Positions 37,479 through 47,787 of a DNA stretch of 64,000 bases are shown piece after piece. Position numbers and translations under genes: made by a program. This stretch comes from Colwellia psychrerythraea (GTDB lineage: Bacteria > Pseudomonadota > Gammaproteobacteria > Enterobacterales > Alteromonadaceae). Below the pieces are notes generated by a model. That model did no database searches. It had not been told where the DNA came from and saw only the letters and a list, made by a program, of their open reading frames with translations. Each line of letters opens with the position of its first letter. The stretch's first letter is position 1. Where the stretch lies: contig NZ_JQED01000037.1 of the NCBI RefSeq assembly GCF_000764225.1, forward strand, positions 62,001-126,000. Reading direction: 5' to 3'.

Positions 37479-38174
37479 ATGTACAAAACAATAGAATTTA
37501 AAGCACGTAATGAATTAGATAATGCGTTAGCTGAAACGGTAAGTCATATTTTAGCTAAGGCAATTAAGGATACTGGCAAAGCAAGTATTGCCGTCTCTGG
37601 TGGCTCTACACCAAAAGGTTTTTTTAACCTGTTATCACAAAGTGATATTGATTGGTCAAAGGTAACAATTACCTTGGCTGATGAGCGTTGGGTTCCAATT
37701 GATAGTGAAGCAAGTAACACCCGATTAGTATATGAGAACTTACTGCAAAATAAGGCAAATACAGCCAAGTTTTTTCACCTCAAGCAGGGTGATGAATTAA
37801 CCGATGAAACTCTTGCTGATTTAAATGTGGCAGCAAGAAAAACATTACTACCCCTGGATGTTTTGATTTTAGGCATGGGAGAAGACGGTCACACAGCTTC
37901 TCTATTCCCATGCAGTGCCGAAATCAATGTTGCTCTGGATGAAACTAATGATGCTGTATTGTTAAAGGTTCAACCTAAGACGGCACCGCACCAACGGATC
38001 AGTTTTACTTATGCTAGTTTAATCACCAGCAAAAACATCTTTCTTCACTCTTGTGGTGAAGCGAAGAAGACAGTATTAACAAAAGCCCTACTGGGTGATG
38101 ATCCGTTTGAAATGCCTATCAGAGCATTTTTACAACACCCTAGCTTAAACACTCAAATTTTTTGGGCACCATAA
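37479..38174 (+). CDS. pgl: 6-phosphogluconolactonase
   Basis: A 231-residue DevB-type 6-phosphogluconolactonase, which hydrolyses the lactone made by Zwf. IAVSGGSTPKGFF, ITLADERWVPIDSEASNTR and LILGMGEDGHTASLFP are the family signatures. The start ATG 37479 lies two bases after the zwf stop, with GGTGGA inside zwf, so the two are translationally coupled. A 61-base gap precedes edd. Confidence 0.94.
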   Translation: MYKTIEFKARNELDNALAETVSHILAKAIKDTGKASIAVSGGSTPKGFFNLLSQSDIDWSKVTITLADERWVPIDSEASNTRLVYENLLQNKANTAKFFHLKQGDELTDETLADLNVAARKTLLPLDVLILGMGEDGHTASLFPCSAEINVALDETNDAVLLKVQPKTAPHQRISFTYASLITSKNIFLHSCGEAKKTVLTKALLGDDPFEMPIRAFLQHPSLNTQIFWAP

Positions 38175-38235
38175 CTCACTTGTTGAATAAGATTAAGTAT
38201 TAGACAACATAAAAGTATATAAGTTGAGAGAGTAA

Positions 38236-40050
38236 ATGAAACAGCAAATAGTAGATATTACCGACAAAATCATTAAGCGTAGTGCTAAAACTCGAGCTGA
38301 ATATTTAGCTAAAATTGATGCGGCAAAATCAAACACAGTACATCGAGCAAGTTTATCCTGTGGCAATTTAGCACACGGATTTGCGGCCTGCGGGAAAGAT
38401 GACAAATCATCATTACGTGGCATAAACCATTCAGATATTGCTATTGTTTCAGCTTACAACGATATGCTTAGCGCTCATCAGCCATACCAGACATATCCAG
38501 ACATTATTAAAGCTGCAGTGAAAGATGCTGGTGGTGTTGCGCAATTTGCTGCAGGCGTTCCTGCTATGTGTGATGGCGTTACCCAAGGCCAACCCGGCAT
38601 GGACTTAAGCTTGATGAGCCGTGATGTCATTGCGATGTCAACCGCTGTAGGTTTATCTCACAACATGTTTGACGGCGCGTTAATGCTAGGTATCTGTGAT
38701 AAAATTGTACCGGGATTATTGATCGCTAGTATGACGTTTGGGCATTTACCAACGGTATTTGTACCTGCAGGCCCAATGCCTTCTGGACTGCCAAACAAAG
38801 AAAAAGCACGAGTTCGTCAGCAGCATGCTAAAGGTGAAGTAGACGAAGCAGCTTTACTTGAGGCTGAATCAGCGTCATATCACTCTGCGGGGACTTGTAC
38901 TTTCTTCGGTACGGCCAACTCCAACCAGCTTGTAGTCGAAGTGATGGGCTTGCATTTACCTGGTGCGTCTTTTGTGGCGCCGAATACACAATTACGTGAA
39001 GAATTAACCAAAGCTGCAGCTCGTCAAGCGACGCGTTTAACACAGCAATCAGGTAATTATATGCCGATTGGAAAAATGGTAGATGAGCGCTCGGTTGTTA
39101 ACGCTATTGTTGCATTATTAGCAACGGGTGGTTCAACGAATCTAACCATGCACATCATTGCTTTTGCAAAAGCGGCAGGCATCATTATTAACTTCCAAGA
39201 CTTTAATGATCTTTCTGAAGCTGTGCCACTATTAACACGTATATACCCTAACGGTCACGCAGATATAAACCAATTCCAAGAAGCGGGTGGTATGGCGTTA
39301 TTATTCCAAGAGCTTATTGAAGGTGGCTTAGTGTTTGAAGATGTCGAAACGATCTGTGGTCGTGGCTTATCTCGATATACTAAAAAGCCAATTTTAGACA
39401 ATGGTGAGCTTAAGTGGGTTGATTGCGTTGAAAAATCACTTGACGATGCCGTTATTGCAACGGTTGCTAAACCATTTAGTTCTCATGGTGGTTTACGTGT
39501 TATGAAAGGTAATTTAGGTGTTTCTGTTATTAAAACGTCGTCACTTAAAGAAAGTAGCTTGATAATTAAAGCCCCGGCGATTGTTTTTGAAGACCAACAT
39601 GAACTACAGACTGCATTTGATGCAGGTGAACTAGAAAAAGACTTTGTTGCAGTGGTTCGTTTTCAAGGTCCAAAAGCACGTGGTATGCCTGAACTGCATA
39701 AATTGACGCCATTACTTGGTGTATTACAAGATAAGGGTTACAAAGTAGCGTTAGTGACGGACGGACGCATGTCTGGCGCATCCGGTAAAGTACCTGCTGC
39801 CATCCATTTATGTCCTGAAGCAGTTGATGGCGGTTTAATTGCTAAAGTTAATACCGGCGATATGATAAACCTCAATGGTGAAACTGGAGAACTTACCTTA
39901 TTAGTTGATGAAGCAGAATTAGCATCACGTGACATAGCCCAATTTAAAGTCATTGGCCATCATCAAGGTATGGGGCGAGAACTATTTGGCTTTATGCGCC
40001 GTAACTTGAGTTCTGCCGAGACAGGTGCATGCTCGTTATTCGATTCATAA
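38236..40050 (+). CDS. edd: Phosphogluconate dehydratase
   Basis: A 604-residue IlvD/Edd dehydratase that converts 6-phosphogluconate to 2-keto-3-deoxy-6-phosphogluconate. Cluster-ligand cysteines are visible in PAMCDGVTQG and AGTCTFFGTAN and a third in LSCGNLAHGF, with the C-terminal VTDGRMSGASGKVPAAIH. Length and sequence match Edd (603 in E. coli) rather than IlvD. It is the key Entner-Doudoroff enzyme, third in the HexR-linked operon. Confidence 0.95.
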   Translation: MKQQIVDITDKIIKRSAKTRAEYLAKIDAAKSNTVHRASLSCGNLAHGFAACGKDDKSSLRGINHSDIAIVSAYNDMLSAHQPYQTYPDIIKAAVKDAGGVAQFAAGVPAMCDGVTQGQPGMDLSLMSRDVIAMSTAVGLSHNMFDGALMLGICDKIVPGLLIASMTFGHLPTVFVPAGPMPSGLPNKEKARVRQQHAKGEVDEAALLEAESASYHSAGTCTFFGTANSNQLVVEVMGLHLPGASFVAPNTQLREELTKAAARQATRLTQQSGNYMPIGKMVDERSVVNAIVALLATGGSTNLTMHIIAFAKAAGIIINFQDFNDLSEAVPLLTRIYPNGHADINQFQEAGGMALLFQELIEGGLVFEDVETICGRGLSRYTKKPILDNGELKWVDCVEKSLDDAVIATVAKPFSSHGGLRVMKGNLGVSVIKTSSLKESSLIIKAPAIVFEDQHELQTAFDAGELEKDFVAVVRFQGPKARGMPELHKLTPLLGVLQDKGYKVALVTDGRMSGASGKVPAAIHLCPEAVDGGLIAKVNTGDMINLNGETGELTLLVDEAELASRDIAQFKVIGHHQGMGRELFGFMRRNLSSAETGACSLFDS

Positions 40051-40173
40051 CCAATAAGAACAGCTAACGTTTGAGGAGTTGAGTTTGACTCCTCAGTAGA
40101 AATTAATAAGAGAAAGAATTCAGCGTCTACTTTGCCTTTGAGGTAAGTATCGCCATGAAAATAAAGAGGAATT

Positions 40174-40821
40174 ATGACAGTATCAAAAAATTGGCAAATT
40201 ATGCCAAAGGAACTTTTCAGCATGGGACCTATTGTTCCAGTATTAGTCATTAACAATGTTGAAGAAGCGTTACCCATAGCTGAAGCTTTGTTGACAGCGG
40301 GTATTAAAGTTTTAGAAGTAACTTTACGCACGCCAGCTGCCCTTGATGTTATCAGCACGATTGCAAAAGAGCTACCTGAAGCGATTGTTGGTTCAGGTAC
40401 AGTAACTAATCGCCAACAATTACAGCGATCTTATGATGCAGGCGCTAAATTTGCTATCAGTCCTGGTTTAACCAAAGACTTATTACAAGCTGGTAATGAG
40501 GGGAATATTGCACTAATCCCAGGTATCTCTTCTATTTCAGAACTGATGGATGGTGCTGATTATGGCTATGATCACTTGAAATTTTTCCCAGCCGAAGCAT
40601 CTGGTGGTGTCAATGCGATTAAATCAATTGGTGGACCTTTCCCTGATATCCGTTTCTGTCCGACTGGTGGAATTAATTTAAACAATGTTCGTGATTATTT
40701 AGCCTTACCTAATGTTGTTTGTTGTGGTGGTTCTTGGTTGGTTTCAAATAACATTGTTGAAAATAAAAATTGGTCTGAAATAACCAAATTAGCAAATCAA
40801 GCACTAGCACACGTGAGGTAA
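40174..40821 (+). CDS. eda: KHG/KDPG aldolase
   Basis: A 215-residue class I aldolase that cleaves KDPG to pyruvate and glyceraldehyde-3-phosphate. The Schiff-base lysine lies in YDHLKFFPAE, the catalytic Glu in VLEVTLRTPAAL, and the phosphate loop in CPTGGINLNNV. The start ATG 40174 has GAGGAATT. The 123-base gap after edd has no terminator, so it is probably co-transcribed. A terminator lies further downstream (41061-41095). Confidence 0.95.
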   Translation: MTVSKNWQIMPKELFSMGPIVPVLVINNVEEALPIAEALLTAGIKVLEVTLRTPAALDVISTIAKELPEAIVGSGTVTNRQQLQRSYDAGAKFAISPGLTKDLLQAGNEGNIALIPGISSISELMDGADYGYDHLKFFPAEASGGVNAIKSIGGPFPDIRFCPTGGINLNNVRDYLALPNVVCCGGSWLVSNNIVENKNWSEITKLANQALAHVR

Positions 40822-41140
40822 TTCGCTTGATAAGTTAATTAACAATCTTGTATTGATTAACCTGAACTCGATTTAAGAGATTTTTAAACCATTGAAATAT
40901 AGGCACAAACTATTTTTATGAGTTTCTGGCTTGATAGTTTTTCTTAATTCAAGGCAAATTTCGCGTCAATAGCTGGTCTATTGCAAGTAAATTTAACGTA
41001 GAAGTTAGGAAAAATAGCTGCTAGTTAAACATTTGTTAAGCAGAGTTCAGCTTGATTATCAAAAAGGCCAATCATTTAAGCAATGATTGGCCTTTCTCTT
41101 TGAGAACTAAACGTTATCTAAAATGAGGTCTGTCTAACTT
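40822..41140. other. 319-base gap between eda and the GYF_2 gene
   Basis: AT-rich with no open frame of note. Its only clear element is the terminator at 41061-41095. Confidence 0.5.
41061..41095. terminator. Bidirectional terminator between eda and the GYF_2 gene
   Basis: AAAGGCCAATCATT and AATGATTGGCCTTT form a 14-bp perfect stem with T-rich ends on both strands. It serves the convergent genes at each side. Confidence 0.9.
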
Positions 41141-42028
41141 TTAGTGGTTATTTTGTGCTATTTTTAGACGTTCTGCCATTGATAAAGGTTCATCTTTACC
41201 TCTTTTGATTTCAACCTTTTCTGGCATCTTAGCTTTCTCGACCTTATGGTCACCTTTAAAAACAGATTTCATCATGTTCTTCATACCATTGAAGCTGTCT
41301 TTGGCCATCTTGTTAGCGTATTCAGCTTCTGGGTTAATCGCTTCTGCATGGTGAGTCTCTGCTTTTTTAGGCACATCTTTTTGAATCTTTTGTTCAGGCT
41401 CTTTAACGCTAACTTTAGCAGCTTCAGCTCGATTATAAGGTGTTGCTAGCTTTTCTTGTGCAAGTTTCGCCTTACTCACTAGAGAGCTGTCTTCAGAAGC
41501 TGATATTTTGCTTTGGTTACAAGAAGGCATAAATATATCATTTGAGCTCATTCTGCGATTAAAATCATTAACAACTTCAGTCATTTCATTTTCTGCAATA
41601 TGAACAGCATCTTTAACTTGCGATAATTTTCGATTCAGACTTTTATGTTTCTTCTCGATATTATCAATTGCGTCTTTAACATTATCATTTAAGTTCTGTG
41701 TCAACGTTTTATAATTTTCAATTTGCTTTTCAAATTTCCCTAAAGAGGATTGACTATGATTTATGCTATCGCCAATTGACGTTAACTTTGAAGCTAGACG
41801 TTGTTTTTTAGCTAAAAATTTATCTGAAATTTCTTTTGGAATGAGAGGAGCTTGAACAGTCGCGGGAAGTACGTCAGTAAATTCACTAATACAGTTGACG
41901 GGTTTCCATTGAGTAAACGAAGGGTGCCAGCCATAAACATTTGGATTGCTAGCTAAATAATCTTTTGCTTCGTTTAAGTCTAAGGGGGCAGTGACTTCGC
42001 CATTATTTGAAAAAAACCATTTTTTCAT
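41141..42028 (-). CDS. GYF_2-like domain plus coiled-coil protein A
   Basis: A 295-residue protein of unknown function. Residues 1-48 (MKKWFFSNNGEVTAPLDLNE, then YGWHPSFTQWKPV) resemble the GYF_2/DUF4339 domain, a small tryptophan fold that binds peptides. A linker is followed by a long helical coiled coil (about 70-165, with SLGKFEKQIENYKTL and KKHKSLNRKLSQVKD). The C-terminal third is charged and low in structure (Lys/Glu/Pro-rich, ending SMAERLKIAQNNH). No membrane segment or signal peptide is seen. It is a longer paralogue of the upstream gene at 42110-42541 and likely in the same transcript. Confidence 0.72.
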   Translation of the reverse strand: MKKWFFSNNGEVTAPLDLNEAKDYLASNPNVYGWHPSFTQWKPVNCISEFTDVLPATVQAPLIPKEISDKFLAKKQRLASKLTSIGDSINHSQSSLGKFEKQIENYKTLTQNLNDNVKDAIDNIEKKHKSLNRKLSQVKDAVHIAENEMTEVVNDFNRRMSSNDIFMPSCNQSKISASEDSSLVSKAKLAQEKLATPYNRAEAAKVSVKEPEQKIQKDVPKKAETHHAEAINPEAEYANKMAKDSFNGMKNMMKSVFKGDHKVEKAKMPEKVEIKRGKDEPLSMAERLKIAQNNH

Positions 42029-42109
42029 CGTAAATACTCTTATCTGTTAACTTTAGTTTTTTGATTATTATGTCGCATTTGTTCATGGTAAAGAACTAAT
42101 GAGTAGATT

Positions 42110-42541
42110 CTAATAATCAGTTTTAATTACGTTAGCTAGATTCTTCTGTAAAGCAGCATACTGCTCTTCAATTGTTTTAACTACTGCTTTAACTTCTTCT
42201 GTTAAATTATGCGCAATTTGGCCATAGTTATCTAACTCGGCATCTATTTCATATAAAGAGTCTGAAGTAATTTTAACCGTCTTATCTATACGATCTAATG
42301 TCGTTAATAATTCTTTTTCTTCACCGTTTAAATTATCGATCAATTCTTTTGGGATCGCTATTGGAGGTGGAGGAGGAGATATTGATACCTCAAACTCATT
42401 AATACAGCTGACAGGAACCCAATGAGTATACGAAGGGTGCCATGCATATAAATCTGGATTTTTTGAAATTAATTCGTTTGACTCTTTTAACCCTAAAGGA
42501 CCTGTTACTTTACCATTGTCTGAAAAAAACCATTTTTTCAT
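42110..42541 (-). CDS. GYF_2-like domain plus coiled-coil protein B
   Basis: A 143-residue paralogue of the protein encoded at 41141-42028. The first 48 residues are nearly the same (MKKWFFSDNGKVTGPLGL, YAWHPSYTHWVPVSCINEF). A proline run PPPPPI precedes IPKELIDNL and a helical coiled coil (LDRIDKTVKITSDSLYEIDAEL, NLTEEVKAVVKTIEEQYAAL) that aligns with the first half of the larger protein's coil. It lacks the charged C-terminal tail. It is 81 bases upstream of the larger gene on the same strand, so the pair arose by tandem duplication. Function unknown. Confidence 0.7.
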   Translation of the reverse strand: MKKWFFSDNGKVTGPLGLKESNELISKNPDLYAWHPSYTHWVPVSCINEFEVSISPPPPPIAIPKELIDNLNGEEKELLTTLDRIDKTVKITSDSLYEIDAELDNYGQIAHNLTEEVKAVVKTIEEQYAALQKNLANVIKTDY

Positions 42542-42868
42542 AATAATTATTACTCTCTATTAAAATCAGCTACGTTATTGTTAATTAAATAACGGCAACG
42601 ACCTATCATATTAATTAACACCAAGCCCTTTACTTCCCTCCATTTAACGTTAGCCTTAGGCAACAGTCAAGCTATTTTGTTAATGGCAGGTTAAAGCCTT
42701 GCACAGCCATCATCAAGTGTACTGAAAAATGCAGTCACTTATAAATTAATTATAAAGAGATTATTGCCTGTGCATGCATAAATCTCGACTATAACGACTA
42801 ATATTTAGACAAAAAAAAGCCAGTTATAAATCTTATAACTGGCTTTTAAATTTAGAGCAAATGTTAAC
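42542..42868. other. 327-base gap between GYF_2 gene B and rne
   Basis: Contains the rne terminator (42811-42847) and presumably the promoter of the GYF_2 pair; no gene is evident. Confidence 0.5.
42811..42847 (-). terminator. Terminator of rne
   Basis: On the minus strand, AAAGCCAGTTATAAGATTTATAACTGGCTTTTT has an 11-13-bp stem and a run of eight T. It lies about 20 bases after the rne stop. Confidence 0.9.
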
Positions 42869-45800
42869 TTATGGCTTAGTTGCCTGCGCACTACTGCGAT
42901 TTACCACATCGGCAATAACAGCCGTTCTGCCTGAAGATTGATGAACCAGACGATCACTATCCGCCATAAAGGATGTCGGAATATCTTTAATTATTGTGAT
43001 TGTTTCTGTCTTCGTCATCGGCGCCTTGGCATGACCAGATAGTCGGTTAGCTTTTTTTACTTGTCTTGCTAACTTTTTATCTTTAGGTGCGGATTTTTTG
43101 GTTGCAGGAGCAACTTTCTTCTTGGCTGGCTTTTTAACTGGAGCCACAACTTTTTCTTCTGTGGTAACGTTATTGTCGGCCGCTTTAGCATCTTCAGCAA
43201 GAGAAACAATTTCTGCATCTTGTGTAACCGCTTCAGTCTCAGATGTTGATACTTTAGTCTCAATATCCGTGTTGACTTTAACTTCAGGAGACGTTTCTGG
43301 CGTTATAACAGTATTTTCTTTTTGCTCTAACGGTAGTTCTTGCTGAACTTCAGTGACTTGTTCAGCAACACTTGAGGCAGAAACTTCTTCTTTGCTTTCA
43401 GATGTTAGCTGTTCTTTACTGTTATCTAACACTGCTTCAACAGCTTTAGTTTCAACAGCTTTGGCTTCAACAGCTTTAGTTTCAACAGCTTTAGTTTCAA
43501 CAGCTTTAGTTTCAACAGCTTTAGTTTCAACAGCTTTGGTTTCAACAGCTTTGGTTTCAACAGCTTTAGTTTCAACAGGTGCAGGCTGTACTTGTTCGGC
43601 TACTGTGTCCTTAGTAACTTCTTCAACGGCAATTTCTGCTGGAGTAGATGCGGCTTTTGATTGCTCAATTGCTGCTTCGGCAATCGGAGTGGATTTTGCA
43701 GGATAACGCGCCTCTACTGATTCATCAGTTAGCACATTTTCAGTAGGCAATACCTGTTCTTGCTGTGTCGCTTCAGAGTTGTTTTCTGCATTATTACGAC
43801 GACGACGTTGACCATTAGCTCTTAGATGTCTTGGAGAACGTCTATTGCGTGGTTTATCCTCGTTGTTTGATGCTGCTTCTATTGAAGGAGTATTTACTTT
43901 CACATTCTCAGCAGTCTCAACAGCCGCTAGTGTTTCAGTAGCCTTGATAACTTTATCTTTAGGCGCTATACGTACTTTTTTGCGATTATTTCGACGTTGA
44001 CGACGCTCTGTATTTTTCTCTTCTTTAACAACTTTTTCTTTATCGACATTGTTGTTATTTTTACGAGGCTGTCTTTTCGGCTTATTCTGTTGCTCTTCAT
44101 CACGATTTGAGCGATTACCTCTAATTTCATTCTCTTTATGAGAAGAGCGATTATTAGCACCTTCGCCATTACGATCGTTACGGTTACGATTATTACCGCG
44201 GTTATTACGACGTTTAGCTTGATGATTGCCACGTCTTTCCTGTGGCTTTTTAGTTTGCTGGCTTGTGCTTACTTCTTTGATCTCTTCTACGACTTCTTCA
44301 GCAACAAAAAGGCTCTTTAACCAACCAAAAAATCCACTAGGTTTTGTTTGTGTTGTTTCCGTAGTTCTTTCTGTTACTACTGGGGACTCTTCAGGTTTAG
44401 CGACACGAGTTGGTGCACTCATGCCCTGTATCAGAGGCTCATCACGTTTAGCAGCAGCTTTATCAAACTTAGGCATCTTAGCTTCTTCAAGCTCAGCTTG
44501 TTTCACCGGCACTTCATAACTTGCTTCTACGGTTGTTTCATCATTTTTAACACGCAAAACTTCGTATTGAGGAGTATCCATGTGTGGATTTGGAATGATC
44601 AAGACTCTTACATTATGATGTTTTTCAACATGCATAACTGAGCGTCGTTTTTCATTTAATAAATAGGTTGCAACAGGAACAGGTACTTGCGCTTGAACGT
44701 GCAAGGTATTTTCCTTAATGGCTTCTTCTTCCATTAAACGTAATATTGATAGTGCTAATGACTCAACCCCGCGTACATGACCGGTGCCATTACAACGAGG
44801 ACATACGCCTTGGCTAGTTTCACCAATAGAAGGGCGCAAGCGTTGGCGCGACATCTCTAACAAACCAAAGCGAGATATTTTCCCTAATTGAATGCGCGCT
44901 CTATCTTGATGAACTGAATCTCGCATTCTGTTTTCTACTTCACGCTGGTGACGTACAGGTGTCATATCGATGAAATCAATAACCACTAGACCACCAAGAT
45001 CACGTAAGCGAAGTTGGCGAGCAATTTCTTCAGCAGCCTCTAGATTGGTATTAAAAGCCGTTTCTTCAATATCACTTCCTTTAGTAGCGCGAGCTGAGTT
45101 GATATCAATAGACGTCATCGCTTCTGTAGGGTCAATTACGATTGAACCACCTGAAGGTAACCGCACTTCACGTTGAAATGCTGTTTCTATTTGAGTTTCA
45201 ATTTGGTAGTGCGTGAATAAAGGCACATCGCTATTATAAAGTTTGATCTTATTTAAAAAATCAGGACGAACAACTTCAATGTGTTTTTTAACACTTTCAA
45301 ATGTTTTAGGACGATCTATTAATACTTCGCCAATATCACGGCGTAAATAATCACGAATGGCACGTAAAATTAGGTTGGTTTCTTGATGAATTAAGAAAGG
45401 AGCAGGGCGACTGTTTCCTGCATCGCTAATTGCTTGCCAATGATGTAAAAGAACACTGAGATCCCATTTTAATTCTTCGTAATCTTTGCCTACACCAGCA
45501 GTTCTTACAATTAAGCCCATACCTTTAGGTAGATTTAATTTGCTCAATGAAGCTTTTAATTCAGTACGCTCATCACCTTCAATGCGGCGTGAAATACCAC
45601 CAGCACGAGGATTATTTGGCATTAATACTAAATAGCTACCAGCAAGGCTGATAAAAGTAGTTAACGCAGCGCCTTTTTGGCCACGTTCTTCTTTATCAAT
45701 CTGAACGATAACCTCTTGGCCTTCGTGTAATACTTCTTTAATGTTAGGACGGCCTTGGAATGTATAGCCTTTAGGGAAGTATTCGCGAGCGATTTCTTTC

Positions 45801-46009
45801 ATTGGCAAGAAACCGTGACGGTCGGCACCATAATCAACAAAAGCGGCTTCTAAAGAAGGCTCAATGCGTGTGATTTTAGCTTTATAAATGTTTGATTTTT
45901 TTTGTTCATGACCTGGACTTTCAATATCTAAATCGTAAAGTTTCTGGCCATCTACTAGTGCTACGCGCAATTCTTCTGATTGGGTAGCGTTAATTAACAT
46001 ACGTTTCAT
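42869..46009 (-). CDS. rne: Ribonuclease E
   Basis: A 1,046-residue endoribonuclease, the core of the RNA degradosome. The S1 domain covers about 37-120; the catalytic DNase I-like part has D302 (IDIN) and D345 (VIDF), matching E. coli D303 and D346. The zinc link CPRCNGTGH is at 403-410 and the small domain follows. From about 515 it is a long disordered region: an amphipathic helix ([16 protein letters not shown]), Arg/Asn-rich RNA-binding blocks ([11 protein letters not shown]), acidic stretches, the VETKA repeat and a Lys/Ala-rich end. It is divergent from rluC across a 693-base gap with hairpins, consistent with feedback control as in E. coli. Confidence 0.97.
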   Translation of the reverse strand: MKRMLINATQSEELRVALVDGQKLYDLDIESPGHEQKKSNIYKAKITRIEPSLEAAFVDYGADRHGFLPMKEIAREYFPKGYTFQGRPNIKEVLHEGQEVIVQIDKEERGQKGAALTTFISLAGSYLVLMPNNPRAGGISRRIEGDERTELKASLSKLNLPKGMGLIVRTAGVGKDYEELKWDLSVLLHHWQAISDAGNSRPAPFLIHQETNLILRAIRDYLRRDIGEVLIDRPKTFESVKKHIEVVRPDFLNKIKLYNSDVPLFTHYQIETQIETAFQREVRLPSGGSIVIDPTEAMTSIDINSARATKGSDIEETAFNTNLEAAEEIARQLRLRDLGGLVVIDFIDMTPVRHQREVENRMRDSVHQDRARIQLGKISRFGLLEMSRQRLRPSIGETSQGVCPRCNGTGHVRGVESLALSILRLMEEEAIKENTLHVQAQVPVPVATYLLNEKRRSVMHVEKHHNVRVLIIPNPHMDTPQYEVLRVKNDETTVEASYEVPVKQAELEEAKMPKFDKAAAKRDEPLIQGMSAPTRVAKPEESPVVTERTTETTQTKPSGFFGWLKSLFVAEEVVEEIKEVSTSQQTKKPQERRGNHQAKRRNNRGNNRNRNDRNGEGANNRSSHKENEIRGNRSNRDEEQQNKPKRQPRKNNNNVDKEKVVKEEKNTERRQRRNNRKKVRIAPKDKVIKATETLAAVETAENVKVNTPSIEAASNNEDKPRNRRSPRHLRANGQRRRRNNAENNSEATQQEQVLPTENVLTDESVEARYPAKSTPIAEAAIEQSKAASTPAEIAVEEVTKDTVAEQVQPAPVETKAVETKAVETKAVETKAVETKAVETKAVETKAVEAKAVETKAVEAVLDNSKEQLTSESKEEVSASSVAEQVTEVQQELPLEQKENTVITPETSPEVKVNTDIETKVSTSETEAVTQDAEIVSLAEDAKAADNNVTTEEKVVAPVKKPAKKKVAPATKKSAPKDKKLARQVKKANRLSGHAKAPMTKTETITIIKDIPTSFMADSDRLVHQSSGRTAVIADVVNRSSAQATKP
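43434..43578. repeat. 15-bp minisatellite coding VETKA repeats in rne
   Basis: About nine copies of a 15-base unit (CAGCTTTAGTTTCAA on this strand) with single-base changes, plus degenerate ends. In the rne frame each copy encodes Val-Glu-Thr-Lys-Ala. All units keep the frame, so copy-number change alters protein length but not reading. Confidence 0.97.
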
Positions 46010-46702
46010 AGTTTGTCGGACTCATTTTTAGTCACAACACACCGTTTGCTTAGGACACAAAGCAATCTGTTTTTCTGGTAACAGCAGCGTGTCAACCTCA
46101 CGGTTGTCACGGTTAACCTGTCATAAAACCAGGTTAAGCTGTTATAAATTCTGATTGTTTTTTATATCACCGCCAATTATTTAAATAGGCAATGTTAATT
46201 TGTTTCTTTATGTGCTCAGCGTGTGTGCTGTGCAAAATACCAGCGTAATTGCTTCGGTATTATTTTATAATAATTGCTTTATGGTGCTGGGCTAATAACA
46301 AATCAAAATCGAAATATTAAAACTGTTTATGCTTCGTTGACAATCTACAACGGATAAATTATCAATAGTGATAATTTACTGTGTCAATTAATGCAATAGG
46401 CCGTACTATCAATATGTCTTTTACTCTATTTTGTTAACGCTATATAAGTACAGTTAACAAAATGAGATTTCGCATATAAATGTGGCCGCAGTTTGCCTCT
46501 TACGTCTCTCTTTAAAGCTTCTAGGGTTAAAATTGTTACGTTGATTAGCCTTGTATGACTCTTTCATATGGCTACTTAATATGCTGTTCGCGTTAAATAT
46601 CAACTAATAACCCTTTTATTATCACACTATCCTTGGCGTTTAGCCAATAAAAAAGGGAGTTAATTGCATTATTAGCCAAATAAAGTGTGTTAAACTGCAG
46701 CG
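46010..46702. other. Long structured leader region between rne and rluC
   Basis: A 693-base divergent gap. Close to rne, three hairpins lie in the predicted leader: 46046-46065 (TTGCTT/AAGCAA), 46093-46106 (CAACC/GGTTG) and 46113-46137 (TTAACCTG/CAGGTTAA). E. coli rne has a long 5' leader with hairpins that RNase E uses to regulate its own mRNA. The remaining part is AT-rich and holds no gene. Confidence 0.55.
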
Positions 46703-47782
46703 ATGAAAGAAACTAAGACTCAAAAAGCCAATCACGTGCATAAAAATAAAGCAAACACACAACATCACTCAGTTGATAAAAAAACTCAGCATAAGAAAAT
46801 TAATGCTGTTAACACTAATCAAGTCATCAATGTAGCTGAAGAAAGACCGAAAGTGCGCTTCATTACCATAGACAGCGAGGATGCTGGCCAACGTATTGAT
46901 AATTTTTTATTAAGAACGCTTAAAGGTGTGCCGAAAAGCCACCTTTATCGTTTAATGCGTAAAGGTGAGATAAGGGTTAATAAAAAGCGTATTAAGCCTG
47001 TTTATAAATTAATGAATGATGATGAAGTGCGTATTGCTCCCATTAGAATTTCAGAAGAAAAAGAAACAGTATCAACAGGGCTAAATATTGTCGCTAATCT
47101 TGAAAAACAGATTCTTTTTGAAGATGAGCGGTTAATTGTCATTAATAAACCATCTGGTATGGCGGTTCATGGTGGTAGTGGTTTGAGTTTTGGACTGATT
47201 GAGGCACTGCGTGCATTGAGGCCAGAAGCTAGAATGTTAGAACTTGTACATCGATTGGATAGAGATACCTCAGGTTGTTTAATGGTGGCCAAAAAACGGT
47301 CAACTTTGCGTAATTTACACGAACAGTTTCGTGATAAAAATGTACAAAAATTTTACCATGCATTAGTGAAAGGTCATTGGCCTACTAAATTAACGCGAGT
47401 TACCGATGCATTAAAGAAAAATGATTTAAAATCAGGTGAGCGAGTAGTCGTTGTTGATAATCAGCAGGGCAAAGAGTCTGAAACACGTTTTAGAGTTCTA
47501 GAGCGTTATCGCGGTGCAACCTTAGTAAGAGCTTTTCCTGTCACAGGAAGGACACATCAAATACGAGTACACTGTCAAACTAATGGCCATTCTATTGCTA
47601 TGGATGCAAAATATGGTCATGAAGAGTTTGATGAGCAAATGAGAAGTAAAGGCTTAAAGCGACTATTCTTACATGCAGCGAGTATTGAATTTACTCACCC
47701 AAGTACTGATCAAAGGCTAAAAATTGAAGCTCCTCTTGAAGCGAGTTTAGAAAAGTTATTATCCAAGTTGGTAAAAGAATAA
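46703..47782 (+). CDS. rluC: 23S rRNA pseudouridine(955/2504/2580) synthase RluC
   Basis: A 359-residue pseudouridine synthase. An N-terminal extension (about 1-48) rich in Lys, Asn, His and Gln precedes the S4 RNA-binding domain (AGQRIDNFLLRTLKGVPKSHLYRLMRKGE). The catalytic domain has the essential Asp186 in HRLDRDTSG, plus NKPSGMAVHGGSGLSFG and GRTHQIRVH. E. coli RluC is about 319 residues, so the extension is the main difference. The ribosome site is weak. The HAD phosphatase gene starts five bases later. Confidence 0.95.
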   Translation: MKETKTQKANHVHKNKANTQHHSVDKKTQHKKINAVNTNQVINVAEERPKVRFITIDSEDAGQRIDNFLLRTLKGVPKSHLYRLMRKGEIRVNKKRIKPVYKLMNDDEVRIAPIRISEEKETVSTGLNIVANLEKQILFEDERLIVINKPSGMAVHGGSGLSFGLIEALRALRPEARMLELVHRLDRDTSGCLMVAKKRSTLRNLHEQFRDKNVQKFYHALVKGHWPTKLTRVTDALKKNDLKSGERVVVVDNQQGKESETRFRVLERYRGATLVRAFPVTGRTHQIRVHCQTNGHSIAMDAKYGHEEFDEQMRSKGLKRLFLHAASIEFTHPSTDQRLKIEAPLEASLEKLLSKLVKE

Positions 47783-47787
47783 TCGAT

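Noticed and set aside
43353..43706. A 117-codon frame opposite rne with a striking Ser-Thr-Ala-Leu-Val repeat
   Set aside because: It is the antisense reading of the 15-bp VETKA minisatellite inside the well-supported rne gene.
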